A stretch of 64,000 nucleotides of DNA, from assembly GCF_030686865.1 (NCBI RefSeq), contig NZ_JAQYUS010000008.1, positions 79,023-143,022 on the forward strand. Direction: 5' to 3'. The notes beneath the pieces are model-generated. The model was not told where the DNA came from, searched no databases, and saw only the letters and a program-made list of their open reading frames with translations. How positions within the stretch are numbered: position 1 is the first letter of the stretch; every line of letters starts with the position of its first letter. Shown in pieces: positions 8,368 to 16,603 of the stretch. This DNA comes from Kaistella sp. SH40-3. Its GTDB lineage: Bacteria > Bacteroidota > Bacteroidia > Flavobacteriales > Weeksellaceae. A program made the position numbers and the translations under genes.

Positions 8368-9222
8368 TTAATTCTTATTGATGTGATAATACGCCAACAT
8401 TTTGTAATACAGTTTAGCCGCTAAGAAAGCAGTTGGTTTCGGCATCGGAGAATCCATTAATTCTACAATATCAAAAGCAACCACATTGCATTTTTCAAAT
8501 ACTTTTCTCAACAGTTCCAAAGTTGGATACCATTGCAAACCGCCCGGTTCCGGAGTTCCCGTTGACGGAGCAATTGAAGGATCAAATGCATCTAAATCAA
8601 TCGTAATATAAACGTTTCCGGAAACTTTTTCCAAAACGTCATTAATCCAGTTTTCGTTGTTTGCGATTTGGTGCGCCCAGAAACACTGTTCTTTATTTAC
8701 ATACTGCATTTCCTCGAGGTCGCAAGAACGAATTCCGACCTGAACCAAATTATGTTTTTGGCTCGCTTCATAAACTGCACAAGCATGATTAGAAGTTGAA
8801 CCGTGAAAGTCCGGACGTAAATCGGTATGCGCATCTAACTGCAAAACCGTTAAGTTTTCATATTTCTCGCCAACCGCACGAATCGATCCAATAGAAACAG
8901 AATGTTCACCACCAAAAAGGGTAAATAATTTTCCCTCGTTTGCAAGGAGTTCTTTCGTTTTTTGATAAACCGCTTCGGTCATCGCTTCAGGAGAAGATTT
9001 CTCGGAGATTTCACCAGCCAGATAAACACCTTCCAAATAAGGCTCAGTTCCAGTTTCAATATCGTACAATTCCATGTTTTCGGAAGCGTCTAAAAAAAGT
9101 TCCGGTCCTTTATCAGCACCTTTTCCCCAAGTGGAAGTTCCATCATAAGGAACGGTTACCAGCACTACTTTTGAGGTTTCCAGTTGAGCATTTTCTTCCG
9201 GAATATCTGCGTATGTTTTCAT
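8368..9222 (-). CDS. speB: Agmatinase
   Basis: 284 aa from the ATG at 9222 (MKTYADIPEE). A longer frame to 9315 is rejected because a consensus -7 box lies at 9259-9266, inside that extension. Ureohydrolase metal-binding motifs are all present: GGEHSVS, QLDAHTDLR, and ITIDLDAFDPSIAPSTGT with both aspartates of DxD. It hydrolyses agmatine to putrescine and urea with a dinuclear Mn centre in the cytosol. The partner arginine decarboxylase is encoded on the same strand at 11982-13373, with three opposite-strand genes in between. Confidence in the agmatine substrate comes from that partnership. Confidence 0.93.
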   Translation of the reverse strand: MKTYADIPEENAQLETSKVVLVTVPYDGTSTWGKGADKGPELFLDASENMELYDIETGTEPYLEGVYLAGEISEKSSPEAMTEAVYQKTKELLANEGKLFTLFGGEHSVSIGSIRAVGEKYENLTVLQLDAHTDLRPDFHGSTSNHACAVYEASQKHNLVQVGIRSCDLEEMQYVNKEQCFWAHQIANNENWINDVLEKVSGNVYITIDLDAFDPSIAPSTGTPEPGGLQWYPTLELLRKVFEKCNVVAFDIVELMDSPMPKPTAFLAAKLYYKMLAYYHINKN

Positions 9223-9258
9223 ATAATCTTTGATGTTAGTTTTGTAATAATTGAGGTT

Positions 9259-9266
9259 CAAAGATA
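9259..9266 (-). promoter_or_regulatory. -7 box of speB
   Basis: TATCTTTG on the minus strand fits the Bacteroidetes TAnnTTTG element. It lies 36 bp upstream of the chosen start and decides against the longer ORF. Confidence 0.65.
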
Positions 9267-9412
9267 AATATTTCAAAATAATTATTACTCTTTCCCCAAA
9301 TTGTAAAAACAACAATAATACATTTTCTAAATTTTCAAGTTAGATAATTAAATTAATCGCTAATTTTATAGTAAACTTTAAATAGCGAATATTAAATCAA
9401 AAATGTAAATTG

Positions 9413-10765
9413 ATGAAAACTAAATATTTAATAGGACTACTTTTATTGACTTTCCAAATATTTCTCTCCCAAAACATTACGGGTTCCTGGTACGGAAATC
9501 TAGATGTTCAGGGACAAAAACTCCCTTTGGTATTTCATATCGAACAAGAAGGAAATGATTTAAAATCAACTTTTGACAGTCCAACTCAAGGCGCCAAAGG
9601 AATTCCGATTCAGAAAACTTTATTTGAAAATAACGAACTGACTTTGAATGCTTCTAACTTAGGAATTACGTTCAAAGGGAAATTAAATAATAAAAAAATC
9701 GAAGGAATTTTTTCCCAAAGCGGAATGAACTTTCCATTGATTCTTACCAGAAACGCAGAAACCACAGTTGTCAATCGGCCACAGACACCGAAACCTCCTT
9801 TTAATTACAACAGCGATGACGTCACTTTTAAAAATGACACGGAAGGAAATACACTTGCGGGAACAATTGTTACTCCCAAAAACTTCAAGAAAAGCCAACC
9901 CATTTTGGTAATGATTACCGGAAGTGGTGCACAGGATCGAAATGAAGAAATGTTCGAGCATAAACCATTTTTAGTCATTGCAGATGATTTGGCTAAAAAA
10001 AGAATTGCCACTTTACGTTTGGACGACCGCGGAATTGGCGGATCAGAAAAAGGAAAAGAAGGTGCCACCTCCGAAGATTTTGCGACAGATATAAATTCAG
10101 CCGTGAACTATCTCGTAAAAAACGGTTACAAAAACATTGGATTAATCGGTCATTCGGAAGGTGGAATGATTGCGCCGATGGTTGCAGATCTGAATAAAAA
10201 TGTAAAATTTTTAGTTCTTCTCGCCGCTCCCGGAATTCCAATTCTTGACTTGGTTTTGGATCAGAACAAAAAACTGGCAGAAGGTGCCAATTTACCTCAA
10301 GACGCGATTGATGAAGTATTGGCGATAAAATCGAAAACATTTACGTACGCAAAAAACTATAAAGGAAAAGATTTCAAAACCGACTTTACTAAATATTTGG
10401 AAGAAAATTTCCCAAAAATGACAGCGCAGGAAAGAGAGGCTTATATTGCACAAATGTCTTCGGCGTGGTTTCAGTATTTCATCAAGTTTAATCCGGACGA
10501 TTATTTATCCAAAGTTAAGATCCCAGTTTTGGCAGTAGACGGAAGTTTGGATATGCAGGTTTCGGCGAAAGAAAATTTAGCCGGAATTAAAAAATCTTTA
10601 ACTAAAGCGGGAAATAATAAGTTTGAAACCATAGAATTTGAAGGTTTAAATCATCTTTTTCAAACGGCAAAAACAGGAAACCCTTCTGAATACGGACAAA
10701 TTGAAGAAACCTTTTCCCCTAAAGTCTTGGACAAGATCAGTTCCTGGATTTTAGCATTGCAATGA
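9413..10765 (+). CDS. Secreted alpha/beta hydrolase
   Basis: 450 aa from ATG 9413; an in-frame TTG three bases upstream is ignored. A signal peptide (about residues 1-20, ending FLSQ) is followed by a beta-sandwich-like N-domain (about 21-125) that begins NITGSWYG. The alpha/beta hydrolase domain then carries GSGAQDRNEE (an oxyanion-type loop) and the nucleophile elbow GHSEGG with Ser248. The late histidine is probably in LNHLFQTAKTG. This architecture is common in Bacteroidetes exported esterases/peptidases of the serine aminopeptidase (S33-like) clan. The substrate is unknown. It is the first gene of a three-gene plus-strand block. Confidence 0.9.
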   Translation: MKTKYLIGLLLLTFQIFLSQNITGSWYGNLDVQGQKLPLVFHIEQEGNDLKSTFDSPTQGAKGIPIQKTLFENNELTLNASNLGITFKGKLNNKKIEGIFSQSGMNFPLILTRNAETTVVNRPQTPKPPFNYNSDDVTFKNDTEGNTLAGTIVTPKNFKKSQPILVMITGSGAQDRNEEMFEHKPFLVIADDLAKKRIATLRLDDRGIGGSEKGKEGATSEDFATDINSAVNYLVKNGYKNIGLIGHSEGGMIAPMVADLNKNVKFLVLLAAPGIPILDLVLDQNKKLAEGANLPQDAIDEVLAIKSKTFTYAKNYKGKDFKTDFTKYLEENFPKMTAQEREAYIAQMSSAWFQYFIKFNPDDYLSKVKIPVLAVDGSLDMQVSAKENLAGIKKSLTKAGNNKFETIEFEGLNHLFQTAKTGNPSEYGQIEETFSPKVLDKISSWILALQ

Positions 10766-10792
10766 TTCTAAAAGATTTGTTTAATACAAAAT

Positions 10793-11032
10793 ATGCCAAC
10801 ATTTATGAAACCTAACAGTAATACAGAAAACGTTAACAATCCAGATCACTGGATTTTAGGGATTCTTTATTTCAACAAAAATGATCAGCGCTTATTTCCA
10901 CCGAAAAGATTTAAATATTTTGGCTGGACGATCAATTTTGCAAATCCTTATTCTATTTTTGCATATTTAATTTTAATCGGTGCGGTGCTAGGAATCCTTT
11001 ATGTACTCCGAAACTTATCCACCTTTAACTAA
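10793..11032 (+). CDS. DUF5808 domain-containing small membrane protein
   Basis: 79 aa. The core DHWILGILYFNKNDQRLF followed by PPKRFKYFGWTINFANP matches the DUF5808 pattern. One membrane segment closes the protein (about residues 55-72). It lies 27 bp after the hydrolase and 6 bp before the HAD gene. A start at the second Met (10805) is also possible. Function is unknown. Confidence 0.82.
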   Translation: MPTFMKPNSNTENVNNPDHWILGILYFNKNDQRLFPPKRFKYFGWTINFANPYSIFAYLILIGAVLGILYVLRNLSTFN

Positions 11033-11038
11033 ATATTT

Positions 11039-11698
11039 ATGCCATTAAAAGCAGTTTTATTCGATATGGATGGTGTCATCGTTGACACGGAACCACTACA
11101 CCGTAAAGCCTATTTCAAAATGTTTGATGATTTGGGAATTGAAGTTTCCGAAGAATTGTACACTACATTTACAGGTGCAGCAACAAAAAAAGTCTGTGAA
11201 ACGCTGGTTGAAAAATATCAGTTAAAACAATCACCGGAGGAGTTAGCAATTATCAAAAGAAAGTATTTTAAACATTATTTTTATAATGATCCAGATTTCA
11301 ATTTAATTGCAGGGGTTAAAGGTTTGATTGAGAATTATTTTGAAAATAACATCAAACTGGTTTTGGCGTCTTCTGCGAGTATGACGACGATTAAAATGGT
11401 TTTTGAAAAATTTGATTTAGAGAGATATTTTATCGGTAAAGTAAGCGGCGATGACCTGAAAGAATCAAAACCGAATCCAGAGATATTTTTAATCGCCGCT
11501 AAAATTGCCGCCGAACCAAAAGAAAACTGCATGATCATCGAAGATTCTACAAACGGAATTATCGCCGCACATTCTGCCGGAATTTTCTGTACGGCTTATA
11601 AAAGTGAGCATTCCATCAATCAACATTACGAGAAAGCGAATCTGGTCATTTCAGATTTTTCAGAGATTGAAGTTGAGAAGATCTCTAAATACTTTTGA
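11039..11698 (+). CDS. HAD family phosphatase (beta-phosphoglucomutase-like)
   Basis: 219 aa. Motif I is LFDMDGVIVDTEP, with nucleophile Asp9 and Asp11. A helical cap spans about residues 15-85, motif II is LASSAS, Lys lies in ESKPNPEIF, and motif IV is MIIEDSTNG. This is the subfamily I HAD layout of beta-phosphoglucomutases and 2-deoxyglucose-6-P or AMP-type phosphatases. It is cytosolic. The substrate cannot be resolved from sequence; no maltose-phosphorylase genes are nearby to support a phosphoglucomutase role. Confidence 0.88.
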   Translation: MPLKAVLFDMDGVIVDTEPLHRKAYFKMFDDLGIEVSEELYTTFTGAATKKVCETLVEKYQLKQSPEELAIIKRKYFKHYFYNDPDFNLIAGVKGLIENYFENNIKLVLASSASMTTIKMVFEKFDLERYFIGKVSGDDLKESKPNPEIFLIAAKIAAEPKENCMIIEDSTNGIIAAHSAGIFCTAYKSEHSINQHYEKANLVISDFSEIEVEKISKYF

Positions 11699-11865
11699 TC
11701 TTTTTGAGAAGCAAAAAAAACTTTTATCACATTAGTGCACAGAAGTTACCTTAGTTTTTCATTGAAATACGAAGTGTACATTAGTTTACATATTGTAATT
11801 CCTGAGGGAGATTTAAAAAAATATTTCTTATGAAACTCCTTTGAAAAGAATCCTGAACATTATTC

Positions 11866-11940
11866 TAGCCCCGATGGAAACGGCATCCTTTTTCTTTTCA
11901 CGAAAGTGAAAGGAAAAGATAGAGTGGACAGCGGGACCGC
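11866..11940. repeat. Flavobacterial intergenic repeat, copy b
   Basis: This non-coding unit starts TAGCCCCGATGGAAACGG and has an internal CTTTTCACGAAAGTGAAAGG hairpin. It ends GATAGAGTGGACAGCGGGA. The TAGCCCCGAT end recurs in inverted orientation near 63770 (copy d). The composition is clearly GC-richer than the flanks. It resembles a REP-like element dispersed in flavobacterial genomes. Confidence 0.55.
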
Positions 11941-11945
11941 AAATA

Positions 11946-11977
11946 AATAAGGAGCAACGTTTTTGTTGCTCCTTATT
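11946..11977. terminator. Terminator hairpin after speA
   Basis: AATAAGGAGCAAC pairs perfectly (13 bp) with GTTGCTCCTTATT around a 6-nt loop. It lies 4 bp beyond the speA stop codon. The following minus-strand sequence is T-rich but interrupted (ATTTATTT). It can also stop plus-strand transcription from the HAD gene. Confidence 0.75.
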
Positions 11978-11981
11978 CAGT

Positions 11982-13373
11982 TTAATATCCTAATAATTTC
12001 AAGACATCTTCCGGTTGCTGTTCGTCCCGAAACATGGTGTAGACAAAATTACCTTCTTCATCTTTATCAATCAAAATATGCTTTGGCTGTGGCATCAAAC
12101 AGTGATGAACTCCGCCGTAACCGCCAATGGTTTCTTGGTAAGCACCAGTATTAAAAAAACCAATATATAAGGGTTTCGTGTCACTAAAAGTTGGCAAATA
12201 AATCGCATTCGTATGTTGTTCAGAATTGTAGTAATCATCTGAATCACAGGTTAATCCACCCAGAAAAACACGTTCATAAGTATCATCCCAACGGTTGAGG
12301 GGAAGCATAATAAACTTGCGCGAAATCGCCCAGGTATCCGGTAAAGTCGTCATGAAAGAGGAATCGATCATATTCCATTTTTCACGGTCATTCTGACGTT
12401 TCTGAGAAATGATTTTATACAAATGGCCACCACTTTCGCCAACTGTAAAACTACCGAATTCGGTATAGATGTTTGGTTCTTCTACTCCTTCTTCTTCACA
12501 GAATTTTTTGATTTGAGAAACGATTTCATTCACCATATATTGGTAATCATAATCGAAATTCAAAGAAGTTTTAATTGGAAAACCACCACCGATATTAAGG
12601 GAATCAACTTCCGGAGCAATTTTTTTCAAACGCGCGTACACGCGTAAACATTTGTATAATTCATTCCAATAATAAGCAGTATCCTTAATTCCAGTATTGA
12701 TGAAAAAGTGCAGCATTTTTAATCTCGCATTCGGATGATCTGCAATTTTTTGGCTATAATAGGGAATAATATCTTTGTACCCGATTCCTAATCTGGAGGT
12801 ATAAAATTCAAATTTCGGTTCTTCTTCCGCCGCAATTCTAATTCCGATGTTAAAATTACAATCGATGCTTTCTGTCAATTTATCTAACTCTCGGTAATTA
12901 TCTAAAATGGGAGTGATGTTCTCAAACCCATTATTGATCAACTCAGAAATTTTTGCTAAATAATCATCGGTTTTAAAACCGTTGCAAATCACTTCAACAG
13001 TTTTATCGAATTTCCCTTTTTCATAAAGAGATTTTACAATGTCGATATCGTATGCAGAAGAGGTTTCCAAAGAAATATCGTTTTTCAACGCTTCCTCTAA
13101 AACGAAAGCAAAGTGACTGGATTTTGTGCAATAACAGTAACGGTAACTTTTCTTATAATCATTGACTTCAAAAGCCTCTTTGAACCACGCTTTTGCACGC
13201 TGAATATTCATAGAAATCTTGGGAAGATAATTAAATTTCAAAGGCGTACCAAATTGCTCTATCACTTCCATTAAAGGGATATCATGAAATTGAAGGCTAT
13301 TTTCCGTGACATTAAATTCTTCGGTTGGAAAATATAAAGTTTGGTCGATAAGTTCTGAATATTTAATCTTCAT
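11982..13373 (-). CDS. speA: Arginine decarboxylase (biosynthetic, short flavobacterial form)
   Basis: 463 aa, a PLP-dependent fold-III decarboxylase. The PLP lysine lies in YCYCTKSSHFA, the phosphate-binding region in LNIGGGFPIKTSLNFDY, and the substrate-side Asp/Cys loop in LGGLTCDSDDYYN. It converts arginine to agmatine, the first step to putrescine. It is shorter than the ~630-aa enterobacterial SpeA, as is usual in this class. The agmatinase gene on the same strand supports arginine rather than diaminopimelate as substrate. Cytosolic; likely monocistronic given flanking terminator and gaps. Confidence 0.9.
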   Translation of the reverse strand: MKIKYSELIDQTLYFPTEEFNVTENSLQFHDIPLMEVIEQFGTPLKFNYLPKISMNIQRAKAWFKEAFEVNDYKKSYRYCYCTKSSHFAFVLEEALKNDISLETSSAYDIDIVKSLYEKGKFDKTVEVICNGFKTDDYLAKISELINNGFENITPILDNYRELDKLTESIDCNFNIGIRIAAEEEPKFEFYTSRLGIGYKDIIPYYSQKIADHPNARLKMLHFFINTGIKDTAYYWNELYKCLRVYARLKKIAPEVDSLNIGGGFPIKTSLNFDYDYQYMVNEIVSQIKKFCEEEGVEEPNIYTEFGSFTVGESGGHLYKIISQKRQNDREKWNMIDSSFMTTLPDTWAISRKFIMLPLNRWDDTYERVFLGGLTCDSDDYYNSEQHTNAIYLPTFSDTKPLYIGFFNTGAYQETIGGYGGVHHCLMPQPKHILIDKDEEGNFVYTMFRDEQQPEDVLKLLGY

Positions 13374-13452
13374 TTTTATAGAAAAGTTTACTGTATTTAA
13401 TTTGCAAAGTTGGTAAAAAATATTGGGTTTCTATTTTAAAATTCCGTTAAAA

Positions 13453-14085
13453 TTAATGTTGACTTTTATTTCCGACAAAGACCACTAGATTCCCTCCTTC
13501 AAATTCGATGGTTACCTCATCTTCCGCAGCAAAATTTCTGGTTCCTATTCTATGGGTAATATCTAAATTTTCTTTATTTAAAGGCCAATTCAAACCAATC
13601 GTAGTCACTGTTTCAGTTGTCGGAAATGGATATAAAGAAATCAATCGGTTTTTAACTTTTTCTAAGACTAATTTTTTCGGTGCAAAGAAATAGGTCGAGC
13701 ATTCATCAAAAAAAGTAATCTTCAAATCGTTTTTAAATAGAAATGCCACGGTGAGGTTTCCTAAAAAATGATCCATTTCTCCACCACTTGCGCCGTAAAC
13801 TTCAACGGTTTTAAAACCTCTTTCTTTAATAATTTCTAATGATTTCTCGAAATCAGTTTTATTCTGATCTGGGGTATAAATGAATTTCTCCTGATAAACA
13901 CTTTCATCATTTCCCGAATGAGAATCGAAATCTCCGGAAATAAAATCGAGTTTTTCTAACGGAAAATCTTTCTCCTTTAAATAATGAAAAGCACCATCTG
14001 AACAGGCAATCAAAGAGTAGTCAACAATATTAGGAAGAACTTTGGGCGGAACACCATTAATGAAAAGTAGCGCTTTATCGGTCAT
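13453..14085 (-). CDS. Thiamine diphosphokinase
   Basis: 210 aa from the ATG at 14085 (MTDKALLF); an alternative ATG at 14112 would add nine residues. N-terminal catalytic-domain motifs are ACSDGAFHYL, FISGDFDS and TPDQNKTDFEKSLE (the Mg/ATP site DFDS and NKTD). GASGGEMDHFLGN follows, and then a C-terminal beta-rich thiamine-binding domain. It pyrophosphorylates thiamine to ThDP. The start overlaps the adenosyltransferase gene by 11 nt, so the two are coupled. No riboswitch was seen. Confidence 0.92.
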   Translation of the reverse strand: MTDKALLFINGVPPKVLPNIVDYSLIACSDGAFHYLKEKDFPLEKLDFISGDFDSHSGNDESVYQEKFIYTPDQNKTDFEKSLEIIKERGFKTVEVYGASGGEMDHFLGNLTVAFLFKNDLKITFFDECSTYFFAPKKLVLEKVKNRLISLYPFPTTETVTTIGLNWPLNKENLDITHRIGTRNFAAEDEVTIEFEGGNLVVFVGNKSQH

Positions 14086-14644
14086 TTGGATTCCAGTATT
14101 CTTCAGATTCATTATTCAGTTTTGAAACATAACGGGCCAAAACAAATAGATAATCAGAAAGTCGGTTCAGGTATTTAATGAGTTCTGGACGTACCTCTTC
14201 AGATTCATTAAGGAAAACTAAACTGCGTTCTGCACGTCGACAAACGGTTCTACAAACATGCAGTGATGTCGCAGATCTTCCACCGCCTGGAAGAATAAAG
14301 TATTGCAATGGTGCTAATTCTTTTTCAAAATCGTCCATCCAATGTTCGAGTTCTTCGATTTCAGTATCTGTAATCATTAAAGCCAAACGGGATTTTCCGT
14401 TTGCTAAATTTAATTTATCCGTTGGTGTTGCCGATTCTGAACCTAATGTAAATAAATCAAACTGAATTTTCTTCAGTTGGTTTAAAACCTTTTCGTCTTT
14501 AACTTCACTTTTGGCTACGCCGATAAATGAATTGAGTTCATCTATTGTTCCGTAGGATTCCACTCTGGCAGATGCTTTGGAAACTCGCGTTCCACCGTAT
14601 AAAGCAGTCTCTCCTTTGTCGCCGGTTTTGGTATATATTTTCAT
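14075..14644 (-). CDS. PduO-type cob(I)alamin adenosyltransferase
   Basis: 189 aa. The glycine-rich N-terminus MKIYTKTGDKGETALYGGTR binds ATP. ARVESYGTIDELNSFIG, FILPGGGRSATSLHVCRTVC with RRAERSLV, and YLNRLSDYLFVLAR are diagnostic of the PduO/MMAB family. It transfers adenosyl from ATP to cob(I)alamin, giving coenzyme B12 for enzymes such as methylmalonyl-CoA mutase. It is coupled by overlap to thiamine pyrophosphokinase. The first gene of a two-gene operon; cytosolic. Confidence 0.94.
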   Translation of the reverse strand: MKIYTKTGDKGETALYGGTRVSKASARVESYGTIDELNSFIGVAKSEVKDEKVLNQLKKIQFDLFTLGSESATPTDKLNLANGKSRLALMITDTEIEELEHWMDDFEKELAPLQYFILPGGGRSATSLHVCRTVCRRAERSLVFLNESEEVRPELIKYLNRLSDYLFVLARYVSKLNNESEEYWNPNDR

Positions 14645-14708
14645 CTTTCTAAAATTTTATCATTGCAGTAAATTTAGGGATTTTCTACTTACTGCTTTTC
14701 GAGATTAT

Positions 14709-15548
14709 CTACAGTTGGTCTAAGACAATTTTCCAAAGTGTTTGATTATAACTTCTAAAAAAATTGACATGTCCGATTTCATTCTTTTCAGATTCAGAAA
14801 CTTTAACTTCTCTGTAAGTAGTTTTTAAATTAGGATATACGTTTTTCAATAAATTCCGCATTCCTTTTTGCGTGACCCATGTGTCATCTTCGGCATGAAT
14901 AATAAAGGTTTTCTGAGTTAATTCTTTTGAAATATTTTCGCCTATTTTTTCATAAAGTCGACTTGTAGATTTTTTATTTAAAATTAAAGTCTGCCAATCG
15001 AAAGCAACGCCCTTTGGTAAAGATTCTCCTAAACCAAAACGGTGCGCCGGGAAGTAGCTGAAAAAATGAGTCATGACCGGAAGTGCAATCCCGAAACCGA
15101 GTAAAGCGGTGACTGCAACGCTGAAAGTTAGATTCCCAATATAGGCATCTTGTGTTCCTACGAAAATAAATTTCTCGAAATTTTTTGAATATTCATTCAT
15201 TCCCAGAATTAAAGCACCAACCGAATGTCCCAAACAAAACTTGGTATATTCGGGATAATCCTTCTGAATAAAATCGGTTAAAGTTTTAAAGTCAACGGTT
15301 CCCCAAATTCGCATCGATGAGTCAAAACCTTTCATTTTAACTGGTTTTGATTCACCAATTCCGCGATAATCATAGGTGATGACTACAAATCCATGTGCTG
15401 CTAAATATTTGGCAAATGAAAAATAAATCTGTTGCTTTACTCCTGTTGCAGAATTAATAAGGACTAATTTTTTATTGGAAGTTGCAGGTTCAAAAACTTT
15501 AACAGAAAGTGGAATTTGTTCGGAAGTATTTAGAATGAGTTCTTTCAT
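14709..15548 (-). CDS. Alpha/beta hydrolase
   Basis: 279 aa without a signal peptide. The oxyanion strand is VLINSATGVKQQIY, the elbow is GHSVGALILG (nucleophile Ser), and the acid/His region is HAEDDTWVTQKGM with NEIGHVNFFR near the end. VVITYDYRGIGESKP is typical of the serine aminopeptidase-like (DUF1749/YheT-like) cytosolic hydrolases. Substrate unknown. A 10-bp-stem hairpin lies 9 nt upstream of its start, in what would be its leader. Confidence 0.87.
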   Translation of the reverse strand: MKELILNTSEQIPLSVKVFEPATSNKKLVLINSATGVKQQIYFSFAKYLAAHGFVVITYDYRGIGESKPVKMKGFDSSMRIWGTVDFKTLTDFIQKDYPEYTKFCLGHSVGALILGMNEYSKNFEKFIFVGTQDAYIGNLTFSVAVTALLGFGIALPVMTHFFSYFPAHRFGLGESLPKGVAFDWQTLILNKKSTSRLYEKIGENISKELTQKTFIIHAEDDTWVTQKGMRNLLKNVYPNLKTTYREVKVSESEKNEIGHVNFFRSYNQTLWKIVLDQL

Positions 15549-15557
15549 TGTAATGAA

Positions 15558-15583
15558 AATTCCACTTGTAAATAAGTGGAATT
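15558..15583 (-). terminator. Terminator or leader hairpin between ribokinase and hydrolase
   Basis: AATTCCACTT and AAGTGGAATT form a perfect 10-bp stem with a 6-nt loop. On the minus strand it is followed by TTCATTACA and then the hydrolase ATG. It may end the ribokinase mRNA or attenuate read-through into the hydrolase gene. Confidence 0.6.
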
Positions 15584-15648
15584 AATTTTTAAAAATATAA
15601 ATTTTAAAGGAAATAAAAAAGCAAAACCGATATGCTCAATATAGCAAT

Positions 15649-16542
15649 CTATCCTTCAATAATATCTTTCAGATAAGGAAGTCCACTTTGGGAACCTCTA
15701 TTTTTAGTTACTTTCAAAGAAACATCATTCCCAAATCTCACACAATCATCAATGCTGTTTCCATGACATAATGCGACTGCGAAACCTGCTGTAAAAGCAT
15801 CTCCCATTCCCATTTTATGTAAAACTGAATCGTGATCGTTTCGGTAATATTTCATTTCTGTACCATTGAAATAAGTTGTAGAATTTGTATCGTCGCGAAC
15901 AAATACTTTATTCGGATACTTTCTTAAAATTTGCTCTCTCGGTTCATCACCAAAAATAATCGACAACTCATTGCTTTTCGCAACGATGAAGGAGGCATTT
16001 TCAATTATTTCCGCAGAAAGAGGTTTCGCAGGTGAGGCATAAATTCCCATTCTGTTGCCATTTTCTTTTACCAGTTTTGCGGTATATTCAACAACATCCA
16101 TTGGGATCTCCAGTTGAATTAGAACCAAATCCGCTGTGGAAAAAAATTTTTCTGCTTCTGCAACGTGTTTGGGTTTTAAACAATAATTAGAGGCAGGCAC
16201 TACGACAATTGAATTAACTCCTTTGGCTGCGACAACATAGGCGGTACCAGTTGGGGCTTCTTCGGTTTCTATAACATAACCGACATTAACGCCCTCCTCA
16301 ACTAAATTTCTTAAGATCTGCTGACCAAACGGATCCATACCTACAGCACCAATAAAATAAACACTTGCTCCCAATCTGGAAGTAGCGACCGCTTGGTTGG
16401 CTCCTTTCCCGCCAAAAAAACTTTCTGATTTCTCTGCCATCACCGTCTCATTAGGCAATGGAGGACGCTCAGTGTTTAAAACTAAATCGATAGAAGAACT
16501 GCCAATTACAATAATTTTTGGTTGTTCGGTAGTGATTTTCAT
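15649..16542 (-). CDS. PfkB family carbohydrate kinase, probable ribokinase
   Basis: 297 aa. PfkB signature 1 is FFGGKGANQAVATSRLGA (about residues 43-60), and the C-terminal signature is HKMGMGDAFTAGFAVAL with the catalytic Asp of GDAF. The N-terminal GSSSIDLVLNTERPPLPNET fits ribokinases. It phosphorylates a sugar, most likely ribose, at O5 using ATP. No ribose transporter or pentose genes are adjacent, so the sugar is inferred from the family only. It has its own TACATTTG -7 box. Confidence 0.88.
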   Translation of the reverse strand: MKITTEQPKIIVIGSSSIDLVLNTERPPLPNETVMAEKSESFFGGKGANQAVATSRLGASVYFIGAVGMDPFGQQILRNLVEEGVNVGYVIETEEAPTGTAYVVAAKGVNSIVVVPASNYCLKPKHVAEAEKFFSTADLVLIQLEIPMDVVEYTAKLVKENGNRMGIYASPAKPLSAEIIENASFIVAKSNELSIIFGDEPREQILRKYPNKVFVRDDTNSTTYFNGTEMKYYRNDHDSVLHKMGMGDAFTAGFAVALCHGNSIDDCVRFGNDVSLKVTKNRGSQSGLPYLKDIIEG

Positions 16543-16562
16543 TATGCTTAAAACTTATCTTT

Positions 16563-16570
16563 CAAATGTA
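16563..16570 (-). promoter_or_regulatory. -7 box of the ribokinase gene
   Basis: TACATTTG on the minus strand matches TAnnTTTG and lies 20 bp upstream of the start codon. Confidence 0.5.
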
Positions 16571-16603
16571 CTTAAATATGATACGATTAGAAACTATTTT
16601 ATC

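Noticed and set aside
9223..9315. N-terminal extension of agmatinase
   Set aside because: A consensus -7 box for the minus strand lies within it, and family members start at MKTYADIP-type sequence.
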